Shown piece by piece: positions 1 through 7,671 of a stretch of 64,000 nt of DNA. The DNA lies in NCBI RefSeq assembly GCF_030209175.1, contig NZ_JARVSM010000001.1:2622873-2686872 (forward strand), in the 5' to 3' direction. Numbering within the stretch: the stretch's first letter is position 1; each line of letters opens with the position of its first letter. Below the pieces are notes generated by a model. It was given only the letters and a program-made list of their open reading frames with translations, did not search any database and was not told where the DNA came from. The position numbers and the translations under genes are program-made. This DNA is from Pseudomonas sp. efr-133-TYG-5. GTDB lineage: Bacteria > Pseudomonadota > Gammaproteobacteria > Pseudomonadales > Pseudomonadaceae.

Positions 1-43
1 ATACCCATGGGCGGAGCCGCTTTTGTCTACCGGTTTTATTCCG

Positions 44-292
44 TCATGTGCCACTACTGCACCGTCCAGGCAGCGGTCCTTTGCACAATGCCGACTGCTT
101 CCACTTAACAATCCCATCCATTTCCTTGGAGTACTCATCAACACTAAAAACCAGCTCATCCCGCTCCATCTCCGTCCGATCTTCCAGCAGGAAGCAAGAC
201 GGACGTCTCAGTCGAGACACCGGTGTTTCCTGAACACCATGCCCCTGCCCTTCGGGGATCTCGCCTAGCGAGTTGGCACCAACACTTACCAA
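44..292 (-). CDS. Possible small hypothetical protein upstream of the integrase
   Basis: An open frame of about 82 codons runs divergently from the integrase. It would need a TTG start, and I see no good ribosome binding site. The middle part, from an internal ATG, is rich in acidic and basic residues (for example MERDELVFSVDEY) and uses ordinary Pseudomonas codons, so it may be real. I do not recognise the family. If it is not a gene, the first 346 bases hold nothing else I can name. Confidence 0.22.
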   Translation of the reverse strand: MVSVGANSLGEIPEGQGHGVQETPVSRLRRPSCFLLEDRTEMERDELVFSVDEYSKEMDGIVKWKQSALCKGPLPGRCSSGT

Positions 293-346
293 TGATTTTC
301 AGGACAGGACAACGACACCAATCAAGCCTGTGAGCGTGAACTGTAT

Positions 347-1210
347 ATGGACGACCTGACCTACACCCTGCGGCAACTTTGCCGACGCAATCGCGATGGC
401 AGTCACAACACTCAGGCCGACCGTATCCGCTCACTGGGGCTGATCGCCCGCCAACTGCGCGAGTCTGGTTTCCGGCAGATGAAAGCCCCCTCGCTCAAGG
501 GCAAACACGTACTGGAATTGCTAGATCGCTGGCAAAGTGAAGGCCTGTCACCCGGCACCATCAAAAATCGGCTTGCACACCTTCGATGGTGGGCTGAAAA
601 GATCGGCAAGGCTGGCATTCTCCCCGCGGACAACACGCAACTGGGTGTGGCCGACCGGCGCTTCGTCACTAACGTCAGCAAAGCTCAGGAACTGGGAACA
701 GACGTTGGCAAGATCACCGATGCCCATGTGCGCATGAGTCTCCGGCTTCAATCGGCGTTTGGACTACGCCGCGAGGAAGCGATCAAATTTCAACCTAAGT
801 ATGCGGATCAAGGAGATCACATTCTCCTTAAGGGCTCATGGACGAAGGGGGGGCGTGATCGCCCTGTACCGGTCACTACTTCGCACCAGCGCGAGGTGCT
901 GAACGCGGCGCATCAGCTAGCCGGAGCCGGCTCATTAATCCCGGCTCAGAAAACGTATATCCAGCAGAGAAACACCTACGATGGTCAGTGCAAGGCCGCA
1001 GGCCTGAGCCACATGCACGGCCTACGTCATCATTATGCACAAAGCCGTTACTTAGCTTTGACAGGGTGGAAGGCACCGGCGGCAGGAGGAACCTTGTCCA
1101 GGGAATTGACCCCGGTGCAGCGCTCTCAAGACCGTATTGCTCGACAAATTATCAGCCGTGAACTCGGGCATGAGAGAACACAAATTACTGCGACCTACCT
1201 CGGACGATAA
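347..1210 (+). CDS. Tyrosine recombinase/integrase (integrase-domain protein of mobile elements)
   Basis: A 287-aa site-specific recombinase, expected to cut and rejoin DNA through a covalent tyrosine intermediate. Residues 1-100 form the N-terminal SAM-like DNA-binding region and the rest is the catalytic domain. The catalytic set appears complete: Arg141 in GLRREEA, Lys167, His224-x-x-Arg227 in HGLRHHY, His275 in ELGHERT and Tyr284 in ATYLGR. Length and layout match the integrase_1 family found in integrative and conjugative elements beside MobH-type TraI genes, which is the arrangement here. The ATG at 347 has no strong Shine-Dalgarno. Whether it moves the whole element or is an accessory recombinase cannot be told, because the element's left end is outside the window. 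Confidence 0.85.
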   Translation: MDDLTYTLRQLCRRNRDGSHNTQADRIRSLGLIARQLRESGFRQMKAPSLKGKHVLELLDRWQSEGLSPGTIKNRLAHLRWWAEKIGKAGILPADNTQLGVADRRFVTNVSKAQELGTDVGKITDAHVRMSLRLQSAFGLRREEAIKFQPKYADQGDHILLKGSWTKGGRDRPVPVTTSHQREVLNAAHQLAGAGSLIPAQKTYIQQRNTYDGQCKAAGLSHMHGLRHHYAQSRYLALTGWKAPAAGGTLSRELTPVQRSQDRIARQIISRELGHERTQITATYLGR

Positions 1211-1626
1211 TTCAAGGCTTTCGACATTAATGAGCCATAAGAGTGCGCCCCCGCTCCGCGCCTCGTTAGCGCCTCGACTTGACCAAGCGTATTTCCAGCT
1301 AATACGGATCTGCGTAGTGACGCATTTAATCTTTCTACGCTTGCCGGTTGCATGTCCTATGGACACGAGACATTGAATGCCTGCTCGCGAGCATTCCCGG
1401 CTTCGGGTCACCTGAAACAACCCTGCAAGCGTGGATAACTGAGGCGTCGCAAGAAGCCGCCCGTTGCCCCGAGGGAGTGCCAACTAATCCGGCTCTCCCG
1501 CCTCATGCTTTGCCCACTGACAGGTCTGTATCGGCGCTTCGAAGCCAAGCACTCATCCGTGTCCATGAGTGCTGCTTCATGTCGGCGCCAAGCGAATACC
1601 TCCCTTCCCTCTCGATAGGAGCAATT
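1211..1626. other. Intergenic stretch, no gene seen
   Basis: About 415 bases separate the integrase stop from the TraI-like start. The downstream reading frame stays open back to about 1348, but this part has no conserved protein features. A clear AGGAG at 1617-1621 selects the ATG at 1627. I see no RNA gene or repeat here. Confidence 0.5.
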
Positions 1627-2991
1627 ATGTTCTCACTGTTCCATCGCAAGCTTCGGCGTGCACCCGCCCCTTCAGCTTCAGCCAACCCAACATCACCCGC
1701 CGGCCTGACCACTCCCGAATCTGCGGAATCACTCCTGACCACTCCCCGCAGACAAATGTTACTGAGGCAGATCTGGCAGTGCACCGCCATATCCCGCCCT
1801 CAATTCGATGAACTTTATCTCGACCCAATTAGACGATACGCCGAACTGGTTCAACTTTTGCCTGCATCCGAAAGTCAGCATCACGCTTACCCCGGTGGGA
1901 TGCTGGACCACGGCCTGGAAGTAGTTGCGTACGCTCTAAAAATTGGCCGATCACGATTACTACCCCCAGGAGCTCCACCAGAAGTTCAGATCATCCAAAC
2001 GGAAGCGTGGAATGCAGCACTGGCATACGCCAGCCTGGGTGCAAACCTTGGCAAGATTGCGATTGATCTCCAGGTCGAATATTTGGATGGCTGCGCCTGG
2101 CACCCATGGCACGGACCGCTGACTCGACCTTACCGATTTCGATACCGAAAAGACCTCGAGTATCGACTGCGCGGGTCCGCATCCAGCCTGATGATCCAGC
2201 AGCTATTAAGCAGGGAACTCCTGGACTGGCTTTCCGCCTTCCCCGAACTGTGGGCCTCTCTGATATTCCACTGGTCTGGCCATAGCGAACATACCGGCGC
2301 ACTCGGCGCGATCATTATCCAAGCCGAACAAGCTTTAGTAGCCAAAGCCCCTGCACAGTCCACCACGGCAGCTCAGAGCGATAAGCCAGCGATTATCGCT
2401 ACACAATCAGATCCATCACTGTCAGATAAAACATCAACCGACTATCTCGACTCATTAACGAATCAAATCGGCGAGCCTCCCAAATGGCCTAATTCCGACT
2501 CCGCACCTATCACCGACTCTGTCTCTTCAGCAGAAGAAGCGCCTGTGCCAGAAAAGCATGCGAAGCCAAGCGGTGAACACTTCATGGAGTGGCTGATCGA
2601 AGGCGTACGCACTCACGAGATCATCATTAATGACGATCGAGCGCTGGTGCACTGCGTCGAAGACACACTCTACTTGGTCACTCCTGGAATATTCCAACGC
2701 TACGCGCAAGCATTCCCTCATCCCGCCTCCATCTCAAAAAGAAAGGGGCAGCCTGACTGGGAATGGGTTCAAAAGCGCTTTGGAAAAATGAAACTGCACC
2801 GCATACAAGCGAACGGTCGTTGCATCTGGACATATGAGCTCAGCGGTGCACGCAAAACACGTTTCTTACACGGCTATCTCTTGAAAAAACACTATGGCTT
2901 GATAAGCGACTCGTCCCTCAACAACCCGAATCTGAAAGTGGTGACGCCAGGCGGCGAGAAGCCTCACACAACATTAGGAAACACTCGATAA
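1627..2991 (+). CDS. TraI/MobH-like protein with degenerate HD motif
   Basis: A 454-aa protein of the TraI_2/TraI_2_C type, the relaxase family (MobH) of integrative conjugative elements. AGGAG lies five bases before the chosen ATG. Residues 40-210 match the TraI_2 domain, including a histidine cluster (His85, His86, His95 in SESQHHAYPGGMLDHG). Residues 315-440 match the C-terminal winged-helix TraI_2_C domain. The two are joined by a Ser/Thr/Pro-rich linker. Functional relatives carry an HD-type motif of the form LLHDIGK; here the aligned stretch (137-143) reads LGANLGK, so the His and Asp are gone. It is also shorter than the roughly 600-aa full relaxases. It may be a decayed or non-catalytic paralogue rather than the transfer enzyme. 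The family is recognised from memory. Confidence 0.75.
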   Translation: MFSLFHRKLRRAPAPSASANPTSPAGLTTPESAESLLTTPRRQMLLRQIWQCTAISRPQFDELYLDPIRRYAELVQLLPASESQHHAYPGGMLDHGLEVVAYALKIGRSRLLPPGAPPEVQIIQTEAWNAALAYASLGANLGKIAIDLQVEYLDGCAWHPWHGPLTRPYRFRYRKDLEYRLRGSASSLMIQQLLSRELLDWLSAFPELWASLIFHWSGHSEHTGALGAIIIQAEQALVAKAPAQSTTAAQSDKPAIIATQSDPSLSDKTSTDYLDSLTNQIGEPPKWPNSDSAPITDSVSSAEEAPVPEKHAKPSGEHFMEWLIEGVRTHEIIINDDRALVHCVEDTLYLVTPGIFQRYAQAFPHPASISKRKGQPDWEWVQKRFGKMKLHRIQANGRCIWTYELSGARKTRFLHGYLLKKHYGLISDSSLNNPNLKVVTPGGEKPHTTLGNTR

Positions 2992-3216
2992 CCGATTTCC
3001 GGATTGACAGCAAACACCCCCAGCGGCATTTTTGCTACGCATCTCGCTGATTCGCTCAGCACTAGCCGCCAGGATCTTCAAGACGGCGCTGCGGTTCTCC
3101 GCAGGATCCATCATATGACCGCATAGCTTCCGGCAGCGCGGACAGTCGACTTGAATGTCGATGGAAGCATGACTTTCCCACCCACGACGGGCCTTTCCCG
3201 TCGTGGGGAAGGCCTT
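2974..3216 (-). pseudogene. Possible cysteine-rich ORF remnant, minus strand
   Basis: The minus strand is open for about 80 codons with protein-like composition. It contains CPRC followed four residues later by CGH (a zinc-binding look) and ends at a TAA overlapping the 3' end of the TraI-like gene. There is no start codon near the 5' end; the first ATG pair falls after the CPRC motif. It could be the tail of a lost gene. I cannot name the family. Confidence 0.25.
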
Positions 3217-3221
3217 TTTTT
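3181..3221 (+). terminator. Overlapping hairpins with T-tract: terminator or attenuator
   Basis: Two alternative hairpins share bases. The first pairs CCCACGACGGG (3181-3191) with CCCGTCGTGGG (3197-3207), an 11-bp perfect stem. The second pairs GGCCTTTCCC (3190-3199) with GGGGAAGGCC (3205-3214), allowing one G-T pair, and runs into seven Ts (3215-3221). They cannot both form. This is an ordinary intrinsic terminator at minimum, and its position just before a good ribosome binding site (3226-3231) suggests possible attenuation of the next gene. Confidence 0.6.
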
Positions 3222-3236
3222 ATTTAGGAGGCCTTA

Positions 3237-3542
3237 ATGAAAATGGAACTGGCGATGTATCAGGCACTGCGCGCAATCGACGTGCCTGAGCTCAAAGCTG
3301 AAGCCGTTATTCAAGCATTGGAATCTGACATGCTCACATTACTCGCGACGAAAAGTGATCTCACCAATCTAGAGCAGCGACTGACTGCTGAGATTACTCA
3401 TATTGATCATCGTCTCACATCTGAGATTCATCGGCTGACTGCGGAGATTGCTAAATCTGATCTCAAGTTGTCCATTCGTATGGCTTCCATGCTCGCAGTT
3501 ACAATTGGCATCTTGATCGGGGCGATGAAAGTTTTCTTATAA
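3237..3542 (+). CDS. Small coiled-coil protein with C-terminal membrane anchor
   Basis: A 101-aa protein with an excellent ribosome binding site (AGGAGG at 3226-3231, five bases from the ATG). Residues 30-75 are heptad-like with repeated LTAEI/LTSEI units, predicted to form a coiled coil. Residues 78-101 form one hydrophobic membrane segment. This layout resembles the DUF1640/CCDC90-like coiled-coil membrane proteins common in bacterial mobile elements. Function is unknown. It sits alone between two intrinsic terminators, so it is probably its own transcription unit. Confidence 0.7.
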   Translation: MKMELAMYQALRAIDVPELKAEAVIQALESDMLTLLATKSDLTNLEQRLTAEITHIDHRLTSEIHRLTAEIAKSDLKLSIRMASMLAVTIGILIGAMKVFL

Positions 3543-3572
3543 TTTTCCTCAGCGATTACTGGAACCATCAAA

Positions 3573-3602
3573 ACCACCTGCCATTCGACAGGTGGTTTTT
3601 TC
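3573..3602 (+). terminator. Intrinsic terminator
   Basis: ACCACCTG (3573-3580) pairs with CAGGTGGT (3589-3596) and is followed by a run of Ts. It closes the small coiled-coil gene. Confidence 0.8.
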
Positions 3603-3674
3603 GCGACTCTTAGCAACGATCAGAACAGTGAGATTGATTCTTACAGCGGGTTCCCCCGAATGGCACTTTCTTAA

Positions 3675-3968
3675 GTGGCAGGAATGATTATCCACCAAAC
3701 GCTCCGGCGAGGATTCGAAACCCAACAACGTCCATATCGGGGCCTACTGCAGAGCCAGAGCGTAGTTACCGGCGGAAATGGTTTCAACCTAGTTGCGTCC
3801 ACCGGGTCATCAATGAGCAACCGGGATCCGTCATCACAGCGTTGGCTGGGGCGACCATTACGTCTCGTGGATGGCATTACGGTCACCCTGCCAGATACGT
3901 CAGCCAGCCAGGAGGCCTACCCCGCAATCTTGTGGGCGCCTATTAACAGTGTCATTGCTATGCTGTAA
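3675..3968 (+). pseudogene. IS4-family transposase fragment
   Basis: A 97-codon frame whose second half (RWLGRPLRLVDGITVTLPDT and on to QEAYP) matches the region around the first catalytic Asp of IS4-family transposases. The remaining catalytic residues, both ends and any inverted repeats are missing, so this is a dead fragment. It lies just upstream of hsdR and marks past insertion into the element. The rest of 3603-4111 shows nothing else I can identify; the promoter of the hsd operon is probably within it. Confidence 0.6.
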
Positions 3969-4111
3969 ATCGGTACCTTGATTGATCTCGGCCGGTAGCT
4001 GGTCACGATGGACCGAAACACAGTTATACACGCACCACGCTTCGTCTGGCACTATGCCCTTATAGCGCCACCACTCTCGGGATGGCTGGTGACGAACTCA
4101 AGGGATGGAAC

Positions 4112-7100
4112 ATGGCAGAGAACAGCAACTTCGCCTTTTTCAAAGAACACGATCCGGTTTTTTTCCAACTTGCCAATGCGGCCGAGCGAGTATTTTCCAG
4201 TGACCCCAACACGACACTGATCAAACTGCGCCAGTTGGGCGAAGCGCTCGCCCAGGATCTGGCGGTAAGAGCAGGCATTGAGTTCGACGCCACCACTTCC
4301 CAAGCTGATCTGCTGTTCCGCCTGAGTCGTGAAATCCAGCTCGACGGTAACATCCGTAACCTATTCCATACGCTGCGCATCGAAGGCAATAAGGCTACCC
4401 ATGAATTCCGCACCCAGCATCGTGAGGCACTGGACGGGCTGAGGGTCGCCCGCGCCTTGGCGATCTGGTATCACCAGTCATTTGGCACGGGCGGCAACAC
4501 CTTCAAGCCTGGGCCTTTCATGGTTCCAGCCGATCCGAGTGAGCCTCTACGTGAGCTGCAGGGGCAGATCGAAAAACTTCGCGCAGAGCTGGGCGACAGT
4601 CGCCAGCAATTGGAGAACAACCACCAATTAGCCGAGCTACTGGCGCAAGAAAAGCATGAGCAAGCCAGTCTTGTTGGGCAGATGAACGAGGAAGCCCGCG
4701 TCTACGAGCAGATTGCCCTTGAACGCGAGGCAGAACTATCGAAGGCCCGAGTCGATTTCGAGGCGCGGCTGAAAGTGCTGCAACAACAGCTTGAAGATCA
4801 GCCGCAAGCTGCCCAGCAGGTCACGCGTAAAACTCAGCAGGCAAGCAGCCAGTTCGACCTCAATGAAGACCTCACCCGTATTCTCATCGATCAACAGTTG
4901 AACGATACCGGCTGGGAAGCCGATTCGCTCGATCTTACCTACAGCAAAGGCGCTCGGCCCGAAAAGGGCAAGAACAAGGCCATCGCCGAATGGCCAACCA
5001 GCAAGCCGAAAGAAAACGCTGATTACGTGCTGTTCGCCGGCCTAATCCCAGTCGCCATCGTCGAAGCCAAGCGCAAGCGCGTCAACATAGCGGACCGCAT
5101 TCCCCAAGCCGAGCGCTATTCACGCCAACTGATCGTTACCGATAATCTGCAACCGGCCGGGCAGAACACGGGCTGGGCGGATGGCCAGGGCGGCCACTTC
5201 AAAGTCCCGTTTGCCTTTGCATGCAATGGCCGGCCCTTCATTAAGCAGCTCGCCGAGCTTTCTGGCATCTGGTTTCGTGACTTGCGCAGCCCGGCCAACC
5301 TGCGCCGGCCGCTGCAGGACTTCCACACGCCGGGCGGCCTACTCGACCTGCTCAAACGCAGCCGTGAGGACGCCGAGGCGAAACTACAGCAAGAAGGCTT
5401 CGCCTATCTCAAGCTGCGTGACTATCAGGAAAACGCCATCCGCGCCGTCGAACAGGCCCTAGCCGCAAATCGCCGCAACTGTCTGCTGGCCATGGCGACC
5501 GGAACCGGTAAAACGCGCACTATCATTGGCTTGATGTACCGCCTGCTGAAGGCCGAGCGCTTTCGCCGTATTCTTTTCCTGGTCGATCGCAGCGCCTTGG
5601 GGGAACAGGCCATCGAAGCCTTCAACGAGGCGACGCTGGAACAGAACCACACGCTGGCGCAGATCTACGACGTCAAAGAACTAGGTGACATGGCTGCCGA
5701 AGCTGAAACACGGGTTCAGGTCGCCACTGTGCAGGCCATGGTCAAGCGTATCTTCCAGTCCGACACTCCGCCGCCCATCGATGCCTTCGACTGCATCATC
5801 GTCGACGAAGCCCACCGCGGTTACACCCTCGATCAGGAAATGACTGAAGGCGAGCTGGCAGTGCGCGACTTCAACCAGTATCTATCGCAGTATCGTCGTG
5901 TGCTCGACTATTTCGACGCCTGCCGCGTCGGGCTCACCGCTACGCCAGCCAAGCACACCAGCGAAGTCTTCGGGGCTCCGATATACACCTACAGCTACCG
6001 TGAGGCCGTGGCTGACGACTGGCTGATCGATCACGAACCTCCAATCCGCTACCAGACCCTGCTGAGCCAAAACGGCATCCACTTTGCCAAGGGCGAGAGC
6101 GTCAGCGTCATCGATACGAGTACCGGCGAAGTGGATGTCGCCGAGCTTGAGGACGAACTCGACTTCGAAATCGAGTCCTTCAATCGCCGCGTGATTACGC
6201 CCGGTTTCGACAAGGTCATCTGCGAGCAACTGGCGCAAGAGCTCGACCCGTCGGGCGACGAAAAAACGATGATTTTTTGCGTTAACCAAGCCCATGCCGA
6301 GCGGGTCAAAAACCTTCTCGACGAAGCCTTCAAGGACGTTCACGGCGAGGATTACAACCAGGCAGCTGTACAGATCATCACCGGGCAAAGTGACAAGGTC
6401 AAACAACTGATCCGCCAGTACAAGAACGAGCGCTACCCGAGCATTGCCATCACAGTCGACCTGTTGACCACCGGTATCGACGTACCGCGCATTTGCCACT
6501 TGGTGTTCATGCGCCGGGTGCGTTCGCGCATCCTCTACGAACAGATGAAGGGCCGCGCGACTCGCCGCTGCGATGAAATCGGCAAGACAGTATTCAAGAT
6601 CTACGACCCCGTTGACCTGTACGCTGCCCTCGAACCAGTAGATACAATGAAGCCGCTAGTGAAGGACCCAAACATCAGCCTCGAACAGCTGGTCAGCGAG
6701 CTAACCAACCCAGCCAGCCTCGATGCTCCTGGTAACCAGCCAGACACTAGTCATGCCCACGACGTCCTGGACCAGTTGAGCCAGCGGGTCATGCGTATTC
6801 TGCGCAAGGCCAGCCATAAGGCCGAGCAAAAGCCAACCCTAAAAGCCAAGCTCGCCGAACTTGAAAACACCTGGGGCGTAGCCCCAGACAAACTGCATCA
6901 GCATCTGCACCAGCTCGGCCCACAGCAAGCTGCCAAGTTCATCCAACAGCATGCCCAACTGCTCGATCAGCTCGCCACGGTTATTGCCCTGCTGGGATCG
7001 CTGAACTACCCAGTGATCTCCACTCACATGGACGAACTGATGGTGCGTGAGCAAAACTACGGCGATTACCAAAAGCCCGCGGACTATCTGGAAAGCTTCA

Positions 7101-7576
7101 ACGACTTTATTAAGAATCAGTTGAACCAGTCAGTGGCCCTCGGCGTAGTGGTCAACCGCCCGCAAGACCTGACCCGTGAACAATTGCGCGAAGTACGCCT
7201 GCTGCTCGACGGGCATGGCTACAGTGAGGTGAACCTGCAAAGCGCCTGGCGCAACCAGACGAACCAGGAAATCGCTGCCAGTATCGTCGGCTTCATCCGC
7301 CGCGCTGCCCTCGGAGAGTCGCTGCTGCCATTCGAGCAGCGCGTAACCAAGGCAATGGGGACGATTTACACCTTGCAGCCTTGGACTCAAGTCCAGCGTA
7401 AGTGGCTGGACCGCCTGGCTAAGCAGCTGGTTCACGAAGTCGTTATTGACAAGAAACAGATTGGTGAAGCGTTCAAGAACGATGGCGGCAGCACGCGGCT
7501 GGACAAAATGCTCGGCGGCAACCTGGGCGTGGTGCTGGATGCCCTGAATGACAACCTTTGGGCACAAACGGGATGA
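4112..7576 (+). CDS. hsdR: Type I restriction enzyme, R subunit
   Basis: A 1154-aa motor and nuclease subunit. It translocates DNA with ATP and cuts when an unmethylated target is bound by the M2S core. Domains in order: a DUF4145-like N-terminus (about 20-110), a long Gln/Glu-rich coiled coil (about 130-240), a PD-(D/E)xK nuclease with the motif IVEAKR (about 310-340), SF2 helicase Walker A ATGTGKT (about 460-468), DEAH box (about 562-566), motif VI region MKGRATRR (about 810), and an EcoEI_R_C-type C-terminus. I prefer the ATG at 4112 (MAENSNF), with a purine-rich AGGGATGGA ahead, over the one at 4082. It is the first gene of hsdR-ATPase-hsdM-hsdS-mrr, all on the plus strand. All key motifs look intact. 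Confidence 0.92.
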   Translation: MAENSNFAFFKEHDPVFFQLANAAERVFSSDPNTTLIKLRQLGEALAQDLAVRAGIEFDATTSQADLLFRLSREIQLDGNIRNLFHTLRIEGNKATHEFRTQHREALDGLRVARALAIWYHQSFGTGGNTFKPGPFMVPADPSEPLRELQGQIEKLRAELGDSRQQLENNHQLAELLAQEKHEQASLVGQMNEEARVYEQIALEREAELSKARVDFEARLKVLQQQLEDQPQAAQQVTRKTQQASSQFDLNEDLTRILIDQQLNDTGWEADSLDLTYSKGARPEKGKNKAIAEWPTSKPKENADYVLFAGLIPVAIVEAKRKRVNIADRIPQAERYSRQLIVTDNLQPAGQNTGWADGQGGHFKVPFAFACNGRPFIKQLAELSGIWFRDLRSPANLRRPLQDFHTPGGLLDLLKRSREDAEAKLQQEGFAYLKLRDYQENAIRAVEQALAANRRNCLLAMATGTGKTRTIIGLMYRLLKAERFRRILFLVDRSALGEQAIEAFNEATLEQNHTLAQIYDVKELGDMAAEAETRVQVATVQAMVKRIFQSDTPPPIDAFDCIIVDEAHRGYTLDQEMTEGELAVRDFNQYLSQYRRVLDYFDACRVGLTATPAKHTSEVFGAPIYTYSYREAVADDWLIDHEPPIRYQTLLSQNGIHFAKGESVSVIDTSTGEVDVAELEDELDFEIESFNRRVITPGFDKVICEQLAQELDPSGDEKTMIFCVNQAHAERVKNLLDEAFKDVHGEDYNQAAVQIITGQSDKVKQLIRQYKNERYPSIAITVDLLTTGIDVPRICHLVFMRRVRSRILYEQMKGRATRRCDEIGKTVFKIYDPVDLYAALEPVDTMKPLVKDPNISLEQLVSELTNPASLDAPGNQPDTSHAHDVLDQLSQRVMRILRKASHKAEQKPTLKAKLAELENTWGVAPDKLHQHLHQLGPQQAAKFIQQHAQLLDQLATVIALLGSLNYPVISTHMDELMVREQNYGDYQKPADYLESFNDFIKNQLNQSVALGVVVNRPQDLTREQLREVRLLLDGHGYSEVNLQSAWRNQTNQEIAASIVGFIRRAALGESLLPFEQRVTKAMGTIYTLQPWTQVQRKWLDRLAKQLVHEVVIDKKQIGEAFKNDGGSTRLDKMLGGNLGVVLDALNDNLWAQTG

Positions 7577-7671
7577 GACCGATCTGGAACGCCGGATTGG
7601 CCAGCGTGCTCGTTCATAAGGGATAATGCCCCGGCACTACGACTTATCGCCGCGCTACTTAGAGATGCCTC

